Below, piece by piece: positions 54,343 to 64,000 of a stretch of DNA of 64,000 bases (position 1 is the first letter of the stretch; every line of letters starts with the position of its first letter). Both the position numbers and the translations under genes were made by a program. The stretch comes from Apoderus coryli (Eukaryota; Arthropoda; Insecta; Coleoptera; Attelabidae), in the NCBI GenBank assembly GCA_911728435.2, contig OU452199.1, forward strand, positions 25,430,860-25,494,859, given 5' to 3'. The notes beneath the pieces are model-generated. The model had not been told where the DNA came from. It searched no databases and was given only the letters and a program-made list of their open reading frames with translations.

Positions 54343-54857
54343 CTAATAACCTACTTAATTTTTAAAATTTTTACTGTTAAAATAATCACTGTACCAATCG
54401 TAAATCAAATAGATAGGTACTATGTTAAACCGCATATTAAACTAAAACTTAATTTTTCTCGAAATTGCAGCATTCTATCATATTGAGATAAAAATACCTC
54501 ATTATTTCCTACGAATGATGTCAGAATTCTCCAAAAGTTAGTGAAAAAGAAGTTTTTATTAAAAATGTCCGTTGATACCCGTTTAGACGCCTAAGTTCGC
54601 AATTTAATTCAGCAGTGTATGGCTAACGAATGCTTCTATTTAGGGAAATATCTTTGTCACCTTTCACTCCAATGGCTAAAGGCGCTTTCGCGATACCTTT
54701 AAAAAACCTATGCTAAGCCGCCATCTTTTAAAAAATATAACTTCTTTTGGAAGCAACTTCGCATTAGAAGTTTGGCGTTGAATTGCCATGAAATCTGCTC
54801 TAGAATTTGTGGCTTTCGCTTGGTCCATTAGTTTCTGGACACATTGTATACTATTAG
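54343..54857. other. Unassigned stretch
   Basis: The 72-codon minus frame at 54676-54894 is open but has no recognisable motif. Confidence 0.4.
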
Positions 54858-55120
54858 GAAAGACACTCTTTGATGCATGAAATAAGCATCTCATGGTTTT
54901 GAAACTGACAAACTAAAACAACAGGGCTAACCTAATACATTTTGAAAAACACTGCAAGCATACAGGGCGGTTCAATGAATACAAAGTATGTATTATCATA
55001 GTTAGGAAAGACACTCTTTGATGCATGAAAAAGCATCTCATGGTTTTGAAACTGACAAACTAAAACAACAGGGCTAACCTAATACATTTTGAAAAACACT
55101 GCAAGTATACAGGGCGGTCC
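54858..55120. repeat. Two direct ~146-bp repeats
   Basis: GGAAAGACACTCTTTGATGC starts copies at about 54858 and 55004. Both run through AGCATCTCATGGTTTTGAAA, ACAACAGGGCTAACCTAATA and CACTGCAAG-ATACAGGGCGG with a handful of differences. A recent tandem duplication; no coding. Confidence 0.85.
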
Positions 55121-56095
55121 AAAGAAGAGATAAGTATGTATTATCATAGTTCTGGTTTTTTAAATAGAACACCCTGTATTGGAGTATTTTAATAGTCCCT
55201 CAAAAATAACTGGGATTCGTTTTAAGGTGTCATTTACCTATGTTTTACGGTTTTCACAAAAATCATCAATTTGTGAAAATATTTAAAAATCTTGACTATT
55301 TATCGTAAATAAAACCAGTTTTTTTACATTCATCCTTTTTATGTATAATAGTATATAACTATAACTAGTCTAAGCGAAGATAAGCATCAAACGTATAAGA
55401 ATGCTAGCACAAAAAAGAATGTGAAAATAATTTACGCAAAATAGAAATATGACATTTTGTGCCACTATGTATTAATTTTTGGCGACACCTATTGAGGAGA
55501 AGAATGTATTAAAATATTCTAGAAAATTACTCTAAGTTAAGAAATGAATAATTTGAAATGCAATGATATTCACTAGCGCCACCATCGGACATTTTTGTAA
55601 GTAACCATTTCGGATTCCCCTCTTAATAATAATGTTTATGACCCAACTACACTAGAGAAAATTAATATACTAGTGCCAAAGATTAATCTACACAATAGAT
55701 AGTCAGCCCAATGCATTAAAATCAGAACATCTCTAAGTATGCCTGCCACTACGTGGCGTAGACTAGCGTGTAAAGCATAGAGCAGTATTGTCACAGCCAG
55801 AAACCGTTTTGTAGTTTATTAATATCAAAAACAAAACGCAACGTATAACAATTATTTAGATCATTTGCAACAGATATGCACCGGCAATGCTGTATTGTCA
55901 GAGAGAGAAATTGATGAAATTCTGTATTAATCTGGAGGGGATACGCAGGGAGGGTAGAAAAAAAAACAAGCGAATGTGTTGTGTGTCGTGCTGTTGCCAA
56001 TTCGTCGGTAAAAGAAACACACAGGGTGATTTATTACAAGTACAGTATTGAAATAAAAGCCTAATCTCTATGAATTAAATTTAATATAATAATAT
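55121..56095. other. Unassigned stretch
   Basis: No gene. A ~40-bp segment at 55668-55708 recurs inverted at 58513-58553 (GATAGTCAGC / GCTGACTATC with TAATCTACACAA). Confidence 0.45.
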
Positions 56096-56097
56096 TT

Positions 56098-56155
56098 AAT
56101 CCATGTCATACATGTTTCAAGACTAGACCAGTCCCATGATCAGTGGCGAACAATC
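56098..56155 (-). ncRNA. Degenerate hammerhead-like motif (PLE pseudo-LTR remnant)
   Basis: Minus strand: CGCCA, CTGATCA (one change from CTGATGA), GGGACTGG-TCTAGTCTT as a decayed stem II, then GAAACATGTA. The order and the GAAACATGT end match the PLE1 motif, but the core change makes it inactive. No PLE coding is nearby. Confidence 0.45.
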
Positions 56156-58794
56156 GTTAAATGAAAATCTTTTAGATAGAAACATACTTTTGACTAAATA
56201 TTTCACGTAGACAATGTGACAAAGATGTAACAAGATTGTTGTAGATCTTATAATACCTATAATAAAAAAATTATCAGTGCTACCTATATTATATTAGGTA
56301 TACCTATTATAATAGTCTGTCTCTTCATCAGGTATAAGTTCCACTTTATCGGTTTAGGTACTTAAATTTTACTTCTTTTTAATGTTTCTTCGGGTAAATA
56401 ATAAGTTCGGTAGGAATAGGGCTTTGGGTATGAAACAAAAAAGATAGAAAATAGAAATTTGATATAGGGGTAGTTCTAAGCATTTACAAGTTTGTGACGT
56501 GTAGCGATTTTCGATGCCGCCCCCGGAGGTATACATGAGGGCGGCGCAATGCCGTTTTAAATATCTCGTTTCGCTTTCTTGGAAAATAAAAAATTATAAC
56601 TGATAACTGAAACTTAGTACTTAATACGTGGGCGTAAGCGGTAAGCTCACTTCACAGGTCTCTATTAATGAAAGAAAGTTAACATTTTGAGCATCTGCGT
56701 AAAATTAAATGTATCCGTTTGGTGGGTAGTTTTGATTACAATAAGTCGGTGCCAAGCCCAAGCCCGAAACAAAATAAATCTATATTTACCTACTACCTAT
56801 TTGGCTTGGTACCGACTATTATGTGCATTGTTGTCTTTTGAATGATATTTGTATTTTGTTATTTTTCGTATTTTTTATTGGTTCTTTTGACAGCTCTGGT
56901 GTCATCAATACACCTGTATCCCGAATTGCACCAAATTGCGATGCTATTGAACAAGCATATAATCCTAAATATAATATTCTTTTTGAACTACCTGTATCTC
57001 GAAAACCAAGCAGTAGCGGACCCATGTACATATGAAATTTGTATCTTAAAATTAGTCAAAGAATCACCCTTTAAAGTTTGTACAAGTACTTATGCAACAC
57101 CCTGTATACATAGATACTTTGATTTGCAATTTGCAAATCTGTCAAACTAGGTAATGCTGTTTTTTTTTATTTACTTTCAAATATGGTGTTATGTAATTGT
57201 AATCAAATTAAATGTTTGGGGATGATATTTACGAGTTTTATTTTTTTATATAGAGAAACTGTTATTCAGTTTTTAAGGATCAATCTGAAGCAGACGATTG
57301 TACTTGTTAAAACATGAAAAAAGTTATTGTCGTGATACTTTTAACACCCTGTTGGTGAGTTTTTAAAGCTTTTTACGAAACGTGTTAACAATACAATCTA
57401 CATAAATCGTTAGTTTTTTAAAGTTTTATGATCATTGCACAAAAACCAATATTAGGGAGACTGTAAGTTTTTTTTCAATTCGGCGTTGCAGAATTTGAAC
57501 CTAATTGTGATAATTGTGTTATTTTACTAGTATAGATATTTTTGAGTAAATTAATTCGGTTATAATCGATGAGTAGAATCTTTGGAGTAAAATACATTTC
57601 ACAAAAACCCTGAACCATATTTCTCAATAGATTTAAATTTTCATTAAAAACAGATTAAAAATTCTAATTTTTTACATCCTGCATTTCGAAACCGTATTTT
57701 TTTAAATAATTATTGTCATGCTGGAAATTTCAAACCTTCTTTACTTCAGCAACTTGTAAAAAGCACAGCCTTTTTAATATTAACATTTCTTAAAATCGAT
57801 ATTACGCGATAACGATGACTTTCTATCAATATCACAGAAGGATACATTTATTACGTATATAATTTGTTAGATTTTACATCTCCGAATTGAAACACACCCA
57901 AAAAATGTGCATAAAAAAGTTAGGGTAGCATTTCACGCCTGTATGCCCCTTTAATTTACCCGCCTCTGAGATTTATTTTTTCATAATGTTAACGACAAGT
58001 TGAATCTGCTGTTTGAGTTTGATCCTTAAAACTGAATCAGGTAATAACCGGAAGTCCTATCTATATCGCCAAATTTCGTTAATTTAAATATAACTTTTTG
58101 ATGCATCCTTATATCCGAAATTTTATGACTAAAATAATATTATTTTAGTCATATAAAATTATTGTCTAAAACATTTAATAAACCAGCCCTGTATATTTAT
58201 ACTATTATAGTAATTTCTTTTATTTTCGTCCATACACATTAATCTTTGCGTAGATAGGTATACGTATACCTACCATATAATTTTAAACAAAAAACACTGC
58301 TGAACAGTAGTACATATATGATACCTATAATATAAAAACAAACTCCCACCTCGTAGGGGAAAGTATACTCGTCCTTGTCTAACATTGCCCATATGATTAT
58401 TTTATTTCAACACAATACATATAACGCCATCTACAATTTCCATGGTTGCATGTTTTTCTAATAGATGTAGCTCGTGTCGAGACAGTTTCAATTTTTGTTT
58501 TATTTCCCATATACGCTGACTATCTATTGTGTAGATTAAACTTTGCTAGTGCCTTCGATAAAAACTCGTACCACCAACAATAAAACATTTATGACAGTAA
58601 TACTAAGAACGAACTACCAGCAGAATTCCCCGATTTCAATGATGTAAAGAAACTACAATCAATGTCAACATCATTGTGATATTTTCAATTATAATCTGAT
58701 TGAGTTTATGGAATTAATAGTAAACTATTTGAAGTTTAATCAATAATTGGAACTTTTTTTGTACCTATATTAATTATTATTGATTGTATTTTTC
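56156..58794. other. Unassigned AT-rich region
   Basis: No supported gene in 2.6 kb. A short inverted pair AAGTCGGTGCCAAGCC / GGCTTGGTACCGACT lies at 56742-56818 and may be a tiny MITE. A GC-rich patch is at 56510-56560. The frames at 56819-57150 are not recognised. Confidence 0.4.
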
Positions 58795-60270
58795 TATTTT
58801 CGATTTTCTGTATTTCTTTTTTTTTGTTTTATTTTACTTTATGTTGTTAATGTTAGCTTTATTAGTGTATTGTTATTAGATAAATTTCAACATGTAATTG
58901 GATCGTCAGATCTGTATGTTGCTAATAAATAAATAAATAAAAAAAACTGGCTTCATCAGTCCATAAAATCTGTGAGAGAAATTGCGGGTTTTCCGTGCAC
59001 ATATCTCGCAGTCAATAACAAAAGTCTTGGCATTTGAAAGCGCTTGATGAAAAACCATACTGTAAGGATGCAGTTTAAAAGATTTTAAAATCCGGAACAC
59101 TGAAGCGATTTATTCCTAAGTCTGAAGAAATCTCACTGACGATTACATGAGGATTCGCACATATATAATATTATCTTCACTGCTAACTGGACGTTTGAGC
59201 AGGACTGGATCAACTCTTATACTTCCCGTTCCTTGTAATCGGGCTGCTAACCGACGGAACACTTTTCTGCTATGGTGTCTTCGGTCAGGGTATTTAGCAG
59301 CATATAAGCGTTCCGCAACAGCTGCATTTTCAAAGCACTGGAAATATTCCGCAAGCATATCGTACGCCTCTGCGATCATGATATTAAAGTATCTGGTCGT
59401 GCGGATAGTGGTTGCATGGGTGGACGGAGCTCCCAATGCCATGTAGTTATGGACTACATAGTCGTAGGTGCTGGCATCTTGCAGTCGATTGTCTCCATGG
59501 AAATTTGCCAATTTTGTTTCAATGGTATCTAGATCTACCTCTATTAACAAATTTTATGAAAGCTCTACATTTTGGTAATTTTAATGGATTTTTTATTCAG
59601 TTTAATAAAGTTTAAAGCTATTTCTTTATTTCCCATGGCATTTTTGATCACGGAAAATTAAAGATACATGATTTGTCAACGAATTTTGGTCAACAACAGT
59701 CTTTTGGTCATAACTCTGAAACGAATAAAGATTTTGATGTGCGGTTTTGGACTTTTTTGTTTAAAATTCAATTAGCTTTTCATTTTTGATAAAATATTTG
59801 TATCATTCCATTTAAGTTTTTAAAGAAAAATCAAAAAAACTTAGGCGTTGCAAATAGCGCCACCTAGCTTAGCCCCAAAAAACAATTATAATTTGAAATA
59901 TTTTTTTTCTTCATCAGCAAGGCTTGTATTCTTAAACAAAAATTAGATTGATAAATTCGGGTAAGCCAAACCAAAGTTATACACATTTTCATAGGCAAAA
60001 TTTCGTCCTTCCCTACACCAAAAAGATGCCGAACAACAAAAAGATGTAGCATTACTGTGTAGTATTGTTGTTTTAACTTATATTGTGAAATTTTCAATAA
60101 AAATGCATTTTTCGCATTACTGTATCGATCACGCACCCTAGCGGTATAGTTAGGAACTAAAAAACTATTTCCAGCGATTTCCCATAGTCAATTTCCGTAA
60201 AAGACTTTTTCCCCATTGTCCTACGACTATTATTTCCTGAGATATGCTACCTGTTCACCCTTAATGGAAT
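58795..60270 (-). mobile_element. DUF4817-type transposon fragment with nested insertion, copy 2
   Basis: The inverse duplicate of 48240-49680, the better preserved of the two. From right to left: element end near 60250 (GAGATATGCTACCTGTTCACCC on the plus strand), 5' non-coding DNA, transposase N-terminal half (59550-58950), then the same AATA-rich nested tail (58945-58795). Confidence 0.8.
58906..59550 (-). pseudogene. Transposase N-terminal half, copy 2 (DUF4817 and helix-turn-helix)
   Basis: Minus strand: LIEVDLDTIETKLANFHGDN, RYFNIMIAEAYDMLAEYFQC, then the DUF4817 core FENAAVAERLYAAKYPDRRH and RKVFRRLAARLQGTGSIRVD (59550-59143). After a stop and frame change, ILKSFKLHPYSMVFHQALSN, ICARKTRNFSHRFYGLMKPV (59100-58906) covers the second DNA-binding part and the start of the catalytic domain. 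The rest is cut off by the nested insertion. DUF4817 domains bind transposon ends in Tc1/mariner-like proteins of insects. Confidence 0.8.
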
Positions 60271-60433
60271 ACCCAGTACATGTGTTTTTTGTTTTTATTA
60301 TTATTTTGTAAAACATAAGTTCTGCTTCTGTTTTTCTTCCTCTGGCCTAGATTTTGAAATCAGTCTTACTGCTATCTAGACCATTTTCTAGTTCTATGTT
60401 TAAGATAAAATTAAGTACGGTATTGTAATATAT

Positions 60434-60535
60434 TTTTTCTACGACTGTCTTTAAATGCCTTTATTATATGTTCAATCATGATTTGAAAATGTAGTACATT
60501 GTAATGCTGTTTATCATTTACCCGTCCGTAATAAT
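60434..60535. mobile_element. Hairpin MITE, CAGTCGTAG family (partial copy of 41730-41870)
   Basis: Inverse of the right part of 41730-41870: CTACGACTGTCTTTAAATGC, CAATCATGATTTGAAAATGT, ending in ATTTACCCGTCCGTAATAAT. The second palindrome arm is absent. Confidence 0.75.
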
Positions 60536-60753
60536 AGTCCATTATTACAACATGTACAAAACAATAGCATACAACATAATACAGGAATTATAAATCTTAC
60601 ATAACTCTAGACTATCCATTACAATTGAACTTAATAAAAAAAAAAACAAAAAACCAGCAATTGCGCGACGTACAACAGCTCGCAGGACTCCTACGCTCGC
60701 TGATGTTAAGGAATTAATGAATGCTAAATCATTTCAAATTTTAAAAACAAGAA

Positions 60754-61185
60754 TTAGGGAAACCATTCATCTCTAGACCCCCTCCTCAAGCGACCGGCGA
60801 ACTCACCAAATGGCGCGAAGAAATCGATGTTATGATTAGAACAACGATTCGCCAGTCGCGCCACTCTGGTGACAAAGGTATTCATAGCGTAGTTCGCGCG
60901 GTGGAACGAGACGTGAAAGAGATCAGAACTTCTGCTTTGTCTAGGGGGAACACGAAAACCAATCTGGGATAAAAGACTAGAAGATAAAAGAGTATTGTTT
61001 AAAATTTTATATAGTATAGTCAGATCCCTGACAACCCTGCGGGCGCCCAATGTAGCCAACTCCAGCTCACTCAGCAATGCGCCGTTGTTGAAGTTAAAAT
61101 CAACGGGTCGTTCACGGCCGAGTCTAAAATGAACGTACCTCAGAAAACGGTGCTGAACCCTCTTGATACAGACAGTGTGATAATT
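60754..61185 (-). pseudogene. C-terminal fragment of a non-LTR RT
   Basis: Minus strand, open: IKRVQHRFLRYVHFRLGRER, GALLSELELATLGARRVVRD then LTILYKILNN, IGFRVPPRQSRSSDLFHV, FVTRVARLANRCSN, and a stop at 60754. This is the post-RT C-terminal domain seen also at 14241-16172 and 33981-34742. The open frame extends to 61263 through AT-rich non-homologous DNA, so the truncation point is near 61185. It is GC-richer than its surroundings. Confidence 0.8.
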
Positions 61186-61377
61186 AATAATAATTATAAT
61201 TAAGTATTTCGCTAATTTCAAAACACATAAACAGTAATAATGAATATAGTTTAACACCACCAAGTCAATTTAAGACTTCTAATTTATCGTATTTAGGCTT
61301 ATACGCTAACAAGGGTAAGTTTCGAAAAACAAATATTTGCCTAAAAGTTATGTTAAATTTATTCAAAAGCATTAAAA

Positions 61378-61505
61378 CAGTCGTAGAAAAAGTATAATGT
61401 GAAACTCACATGAAATGACCATTTCCTACTCGTATGATTTGCAAACGATCATACTCGTAGATGTCATTTCATGTTCGTTGCACAATATACTATTTTCGAC
61501 GACTG
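61378..61505. mobile_element. Hairpin MITE, CAGTCGTAG family (complete copy)
   Basis: 128 bp with both ends: CAGTCGTAGAAAAAGTATAA at 61378 and ATACTATTTTCGACGACTG ending at 61505. The interior palindrome is ACATGAAATGACCATTTCCT...GATGTCATTTCATGT around TCGTATGATTTGCAAACGAT. A shorter form of the 39230 copy. Confidence 0.8.
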
Positions 61506-62028
61506 TTTTAGAATAGGTATTCTGATGTCAATAGCTGTTAGAATATTGAATATTCCGTAATAGTGTTACAGAATGACGTATTAAGGGTTGCCTATAACTT
61601 TTGCGGAATTTATAATTACACAGCGGTGTTTTAGTGTTTTAGCGTAATTAATAAATATTCGTATTTTCTCTAGAAAAGGGTCAGATATATTTAAAATCTA
61701 TATAACAACTGTTTCACTTTTCAATATGATATCTTATTGAAATTTTTTTAAGTGTTTACATTTAAGTTTTGAGAGAAGGACAAACTGTGGAATTTGTTTG
61801 AAATATATGTCATTATTTGAAAGTCTCTTATGTGTACCTAATTCTTTATTTATATTATTTATCAGATATCTACTTATACACATTGAGGTAAGTTATTAAT
61901 TATGTTATCTTGGTTTTGAAGTTTTAAAAGTACCTACCTATATAAATTGTTATAGAACTTTTTCAATATAATGTCTAGCGAAGGAGAGCTATAATTTGTA
62001 CCCCTCCTGAGATTAGGGAATTAAGTTG
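61506..62028. other. Unassigned AT-rich stretch
   Basis: No feature recognised. Confidence 0.4.
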
Positions 62029-62172
62029 CAGTCGTAGAAAAAGTACTCTGTAACACGTGAGGAATCAGCTATTCTGAACTCGTGGACCGTCACCCACGCC
62101 TATCGGCTCGGGTGACAAATTTCCACTCGTTCAGAATATGCCACATTCCTCACTTGTTACAGAATATACTAT
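62029..62172. mobile_element. Hairpin MITE sharing the CAGTCGTAG end (different interior)
   Basis: It starts CAGTCGTAGAAAAAGTACTC at 62029. Arms TGTAACACGTGAGGAAT and ATTCCTCACTTGTTACA pair, with inner arms TATTCTGAACTCGTGG and CCACTCGTTCAGAATA around a GC-rich centre (near 62085-62115). The right terminal CTACGACTG is replaced. It shares the end but not the interior of the other copies. Confidence 0.7.
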
Positions 62173-62199
62173 TCTGAACTGCAAATAAACTTATTAATA

Positions 62200-62575
62200 T
62201 TATTTGACAGCTATCATGTTTTCCATGGCAAGTGTTATACAAATTTAATTTTAATGAACTGTAAACGAGGAAGACGATTATTTTATAAAACTGTTTTTCC
62301 CAATTATTTTCTAATGTAAACCTATAAAAATTTTAGGTTGTCGTATACAGAAATAAATAGTGTACCTAAAAACTAAAAGAAAAATATACCATTTTATCCA
62401 TGTGTGTTACCAAGTTGATTGCCATAGCAACAAAGCTGGTAATCCTATACAAATTGAACTTCAGCAGATTGTGCCAAAAATTATACGAAATAACTTTTCG
62501 TTAAAATTGTTTTCAGAATATCCATTATTTTCGGAAATATACAGGGGTCTCCACACTTTATACTCACTCTATATT
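62200..62575. repeat. Inverse copy of the repeat at 46391-46765
   Basis: Diverged inverse duplicate (see 46391). The 76-codon plus frame at 62360-62590 lies inside it and is not conserved in the other copy. Confidence 0.8.
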
Positions 62576-64000
62576 ATATCGTTTAATTAGATGTTTTGAA
62601 AGTAACATATTTAACCTTAACATCTGCTAAATATTTTTATAAATACAATGATAGAAATCAACATTGAAACAAATATTATATTAGTACCTAAAATACATTA
62701 TCAAAAGAACGTCTATAGACCTCGCTTATAACGTAACCCAAGAAATGGTTCTTTATTTCCTATCCACTGATCTCCAAATATTCTACTTAAAAATCTGCAA
62801 ATATTGTTTCACCGACGTGCTTGAATAGTACCTATTAGAGTATTAGAATGAATATATTTTTTGTTGAAACGTCGCTATATGCCCAATATTTTTAAGGAAA
62901 AATGGTTCCTATTGCGGGAATATTTACAGCATTTTTCTTTTCGTGTAGCGATGTACTAGAAATTCTAATATTCTAATTTTTTCATTCATTTACTAGGAAA
63001 TGTCTATATTTGTATAAAAATTTTTTGGTAAAATATGTTCAATTTTCGAAAACAGAATGTCAATGGAAAATTGCCTGGCACATTATATTGGGTACAATTA
63101 AAACCTGGTGAGTCGACAATCGTAAATAAATAATAGCGTTTGTAGTTTGTCATCATTTTTATTTATTACTCCAGGCTTTTCCAAAGCAAAAAGTATATAG
63201 GATGTCATGACTAGCAAAAAATGGCTTGTGACAGTTACATTTTTTAGAAATGCATTCGCTGTTGAATATTCGTATTTGCATGTAAACTTCTATTGTGCAT
63301 ACGATGTTGATATTTTTCAACGTTATGAATCAATGACAAAATAATATAATCCAATGTGAATGTTTAATCGGTTAATCCATATGAAACAACATTTAGTAGG
63401 TAACTTTCAAATCAATATATTGTATTGTTTATAAGATTTACAATCTTTCTCCAATTAGTTTTCATATATTAAATATCTCAAAAGCATTAAAGTTAGGTGG
63501 TATAGGACATTATACATGTAATATGACTAACATTTTTGATGAATCTATAAATGATATAATATCAGTGGTATCTCATTTAAAATACCATGAAAGTAAGCAT
63601 CCATCTTGGCAATATTTTATTTAATTTTCACAATAGTTCGGATCTGCCTCAGCGAGCAAAGCAATTACCTTTATAAGGATTGTCAGCGCATGGTTAGTAG
63701 CAACTAACACCAGACTGCGTTAGCGACTTCAGTCGTACATTCATAAATTTCTGGTTTAGAGTAAATATGTAGTAATTTTGATACAAGGGGAGCCATGTTT
63801 TTACACCAATCAGGTCACAATTTGAAGATACCGACATTTATAATATTGTCGTATTTTTCTTGATTATTAAGTACTGAATCATTTTGATTATCAATAATCT
63901 TAGAACTCGAAAGAAGTAGTCCATATCGAAGTGGAGTAGAATAGTTAAATATTCTTGAAATAAAAGTCAACCTCCACACAATAAATTTAATAAATATCCT
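62576..64000. other. Unassigned AT-rich stretch to window end
   Basis: No gene, RNA or repeat recognised. Confidence 0.4.

Noticed and set aside
60754..61263. Full 169-codon frame as one protein
   Set aside because: Only codons from about 61185 downward resemble an RT C-terminus; the N-terminal 25-30 residues come from AT-rich flanking DNA.

Overview
This window reads as AT-rich nuclear DNA of an insect, most likely a beetle. The species is not determined: the order is a guess from the repeat content, whereas 'insect' rests on the one host gene. That gene is the cytoplasmic poly(A)-binding protein pAbp. It lies on the minus strand with eight coding exons between 26589 and 17260. I rebuilt the splice sites by hand; all phases agree and give a 625-residue protein with four RRMs and a C-terminal MLLE domain. 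Everything else is repetitive or mobile DNA, mostly relics.

Layout. 1-8300: a satellite with a ~132-bp monomer and nested higher-order periods (396 and 928 bp). It is linked to two other repeat modules (X, 976-1885; Y, 1886-2190) and split by a 2,074-bp LTR-like insertion with a 4-bp target duplication. 8985-12598: two near-identical, 5'-truncated Penelope-like elements (PLE1) head to head, each ending in a hammerhead ribozyme motif. 14000-16190: a 5'-truncated non-LTR retrotransposon. 16935-26995: pAbp with its TATA box, an A-rich 5' UTR and an 18-bp minisatellite holding 13 TGACG motifs. A mariner relic lies in intron 6 and a ~2.7-kb DNA transposon in intron 1. 27170-28600: second copies of modules Y, satellite and X, in a different order. 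28850-37065: a retroelement graveyard with PLE2, an R2-like non-LTR fragment, PLE3 split by another non-LTR element, and a further non-LTR tail. 39230-41870: a tyrosine-recombinase (Crypton-like) gene relic whose N-terminal exon is interrupted by a 582-bp MITE, plus hairpin MITEs. 42000-46390: mostly unassigned. 46390-62580: relics of DUF4817-type mariner-like transposons, a 2-kb foldback element, non-LTR fragments, and inverted pairs of repeats, one of which carries the same nested insertion in both copies.

Only pAbp looks like a working host gene. The most notable non-host structures are the head-to-head PLE1 pair with paired hammerheads, the nested satellite periodicity, the MITE-broken recombinase gene, and the foldback element that keeps both ends of a transposase but not its catalytic core. 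No tRNA, rRNA or CRISPR was seen.
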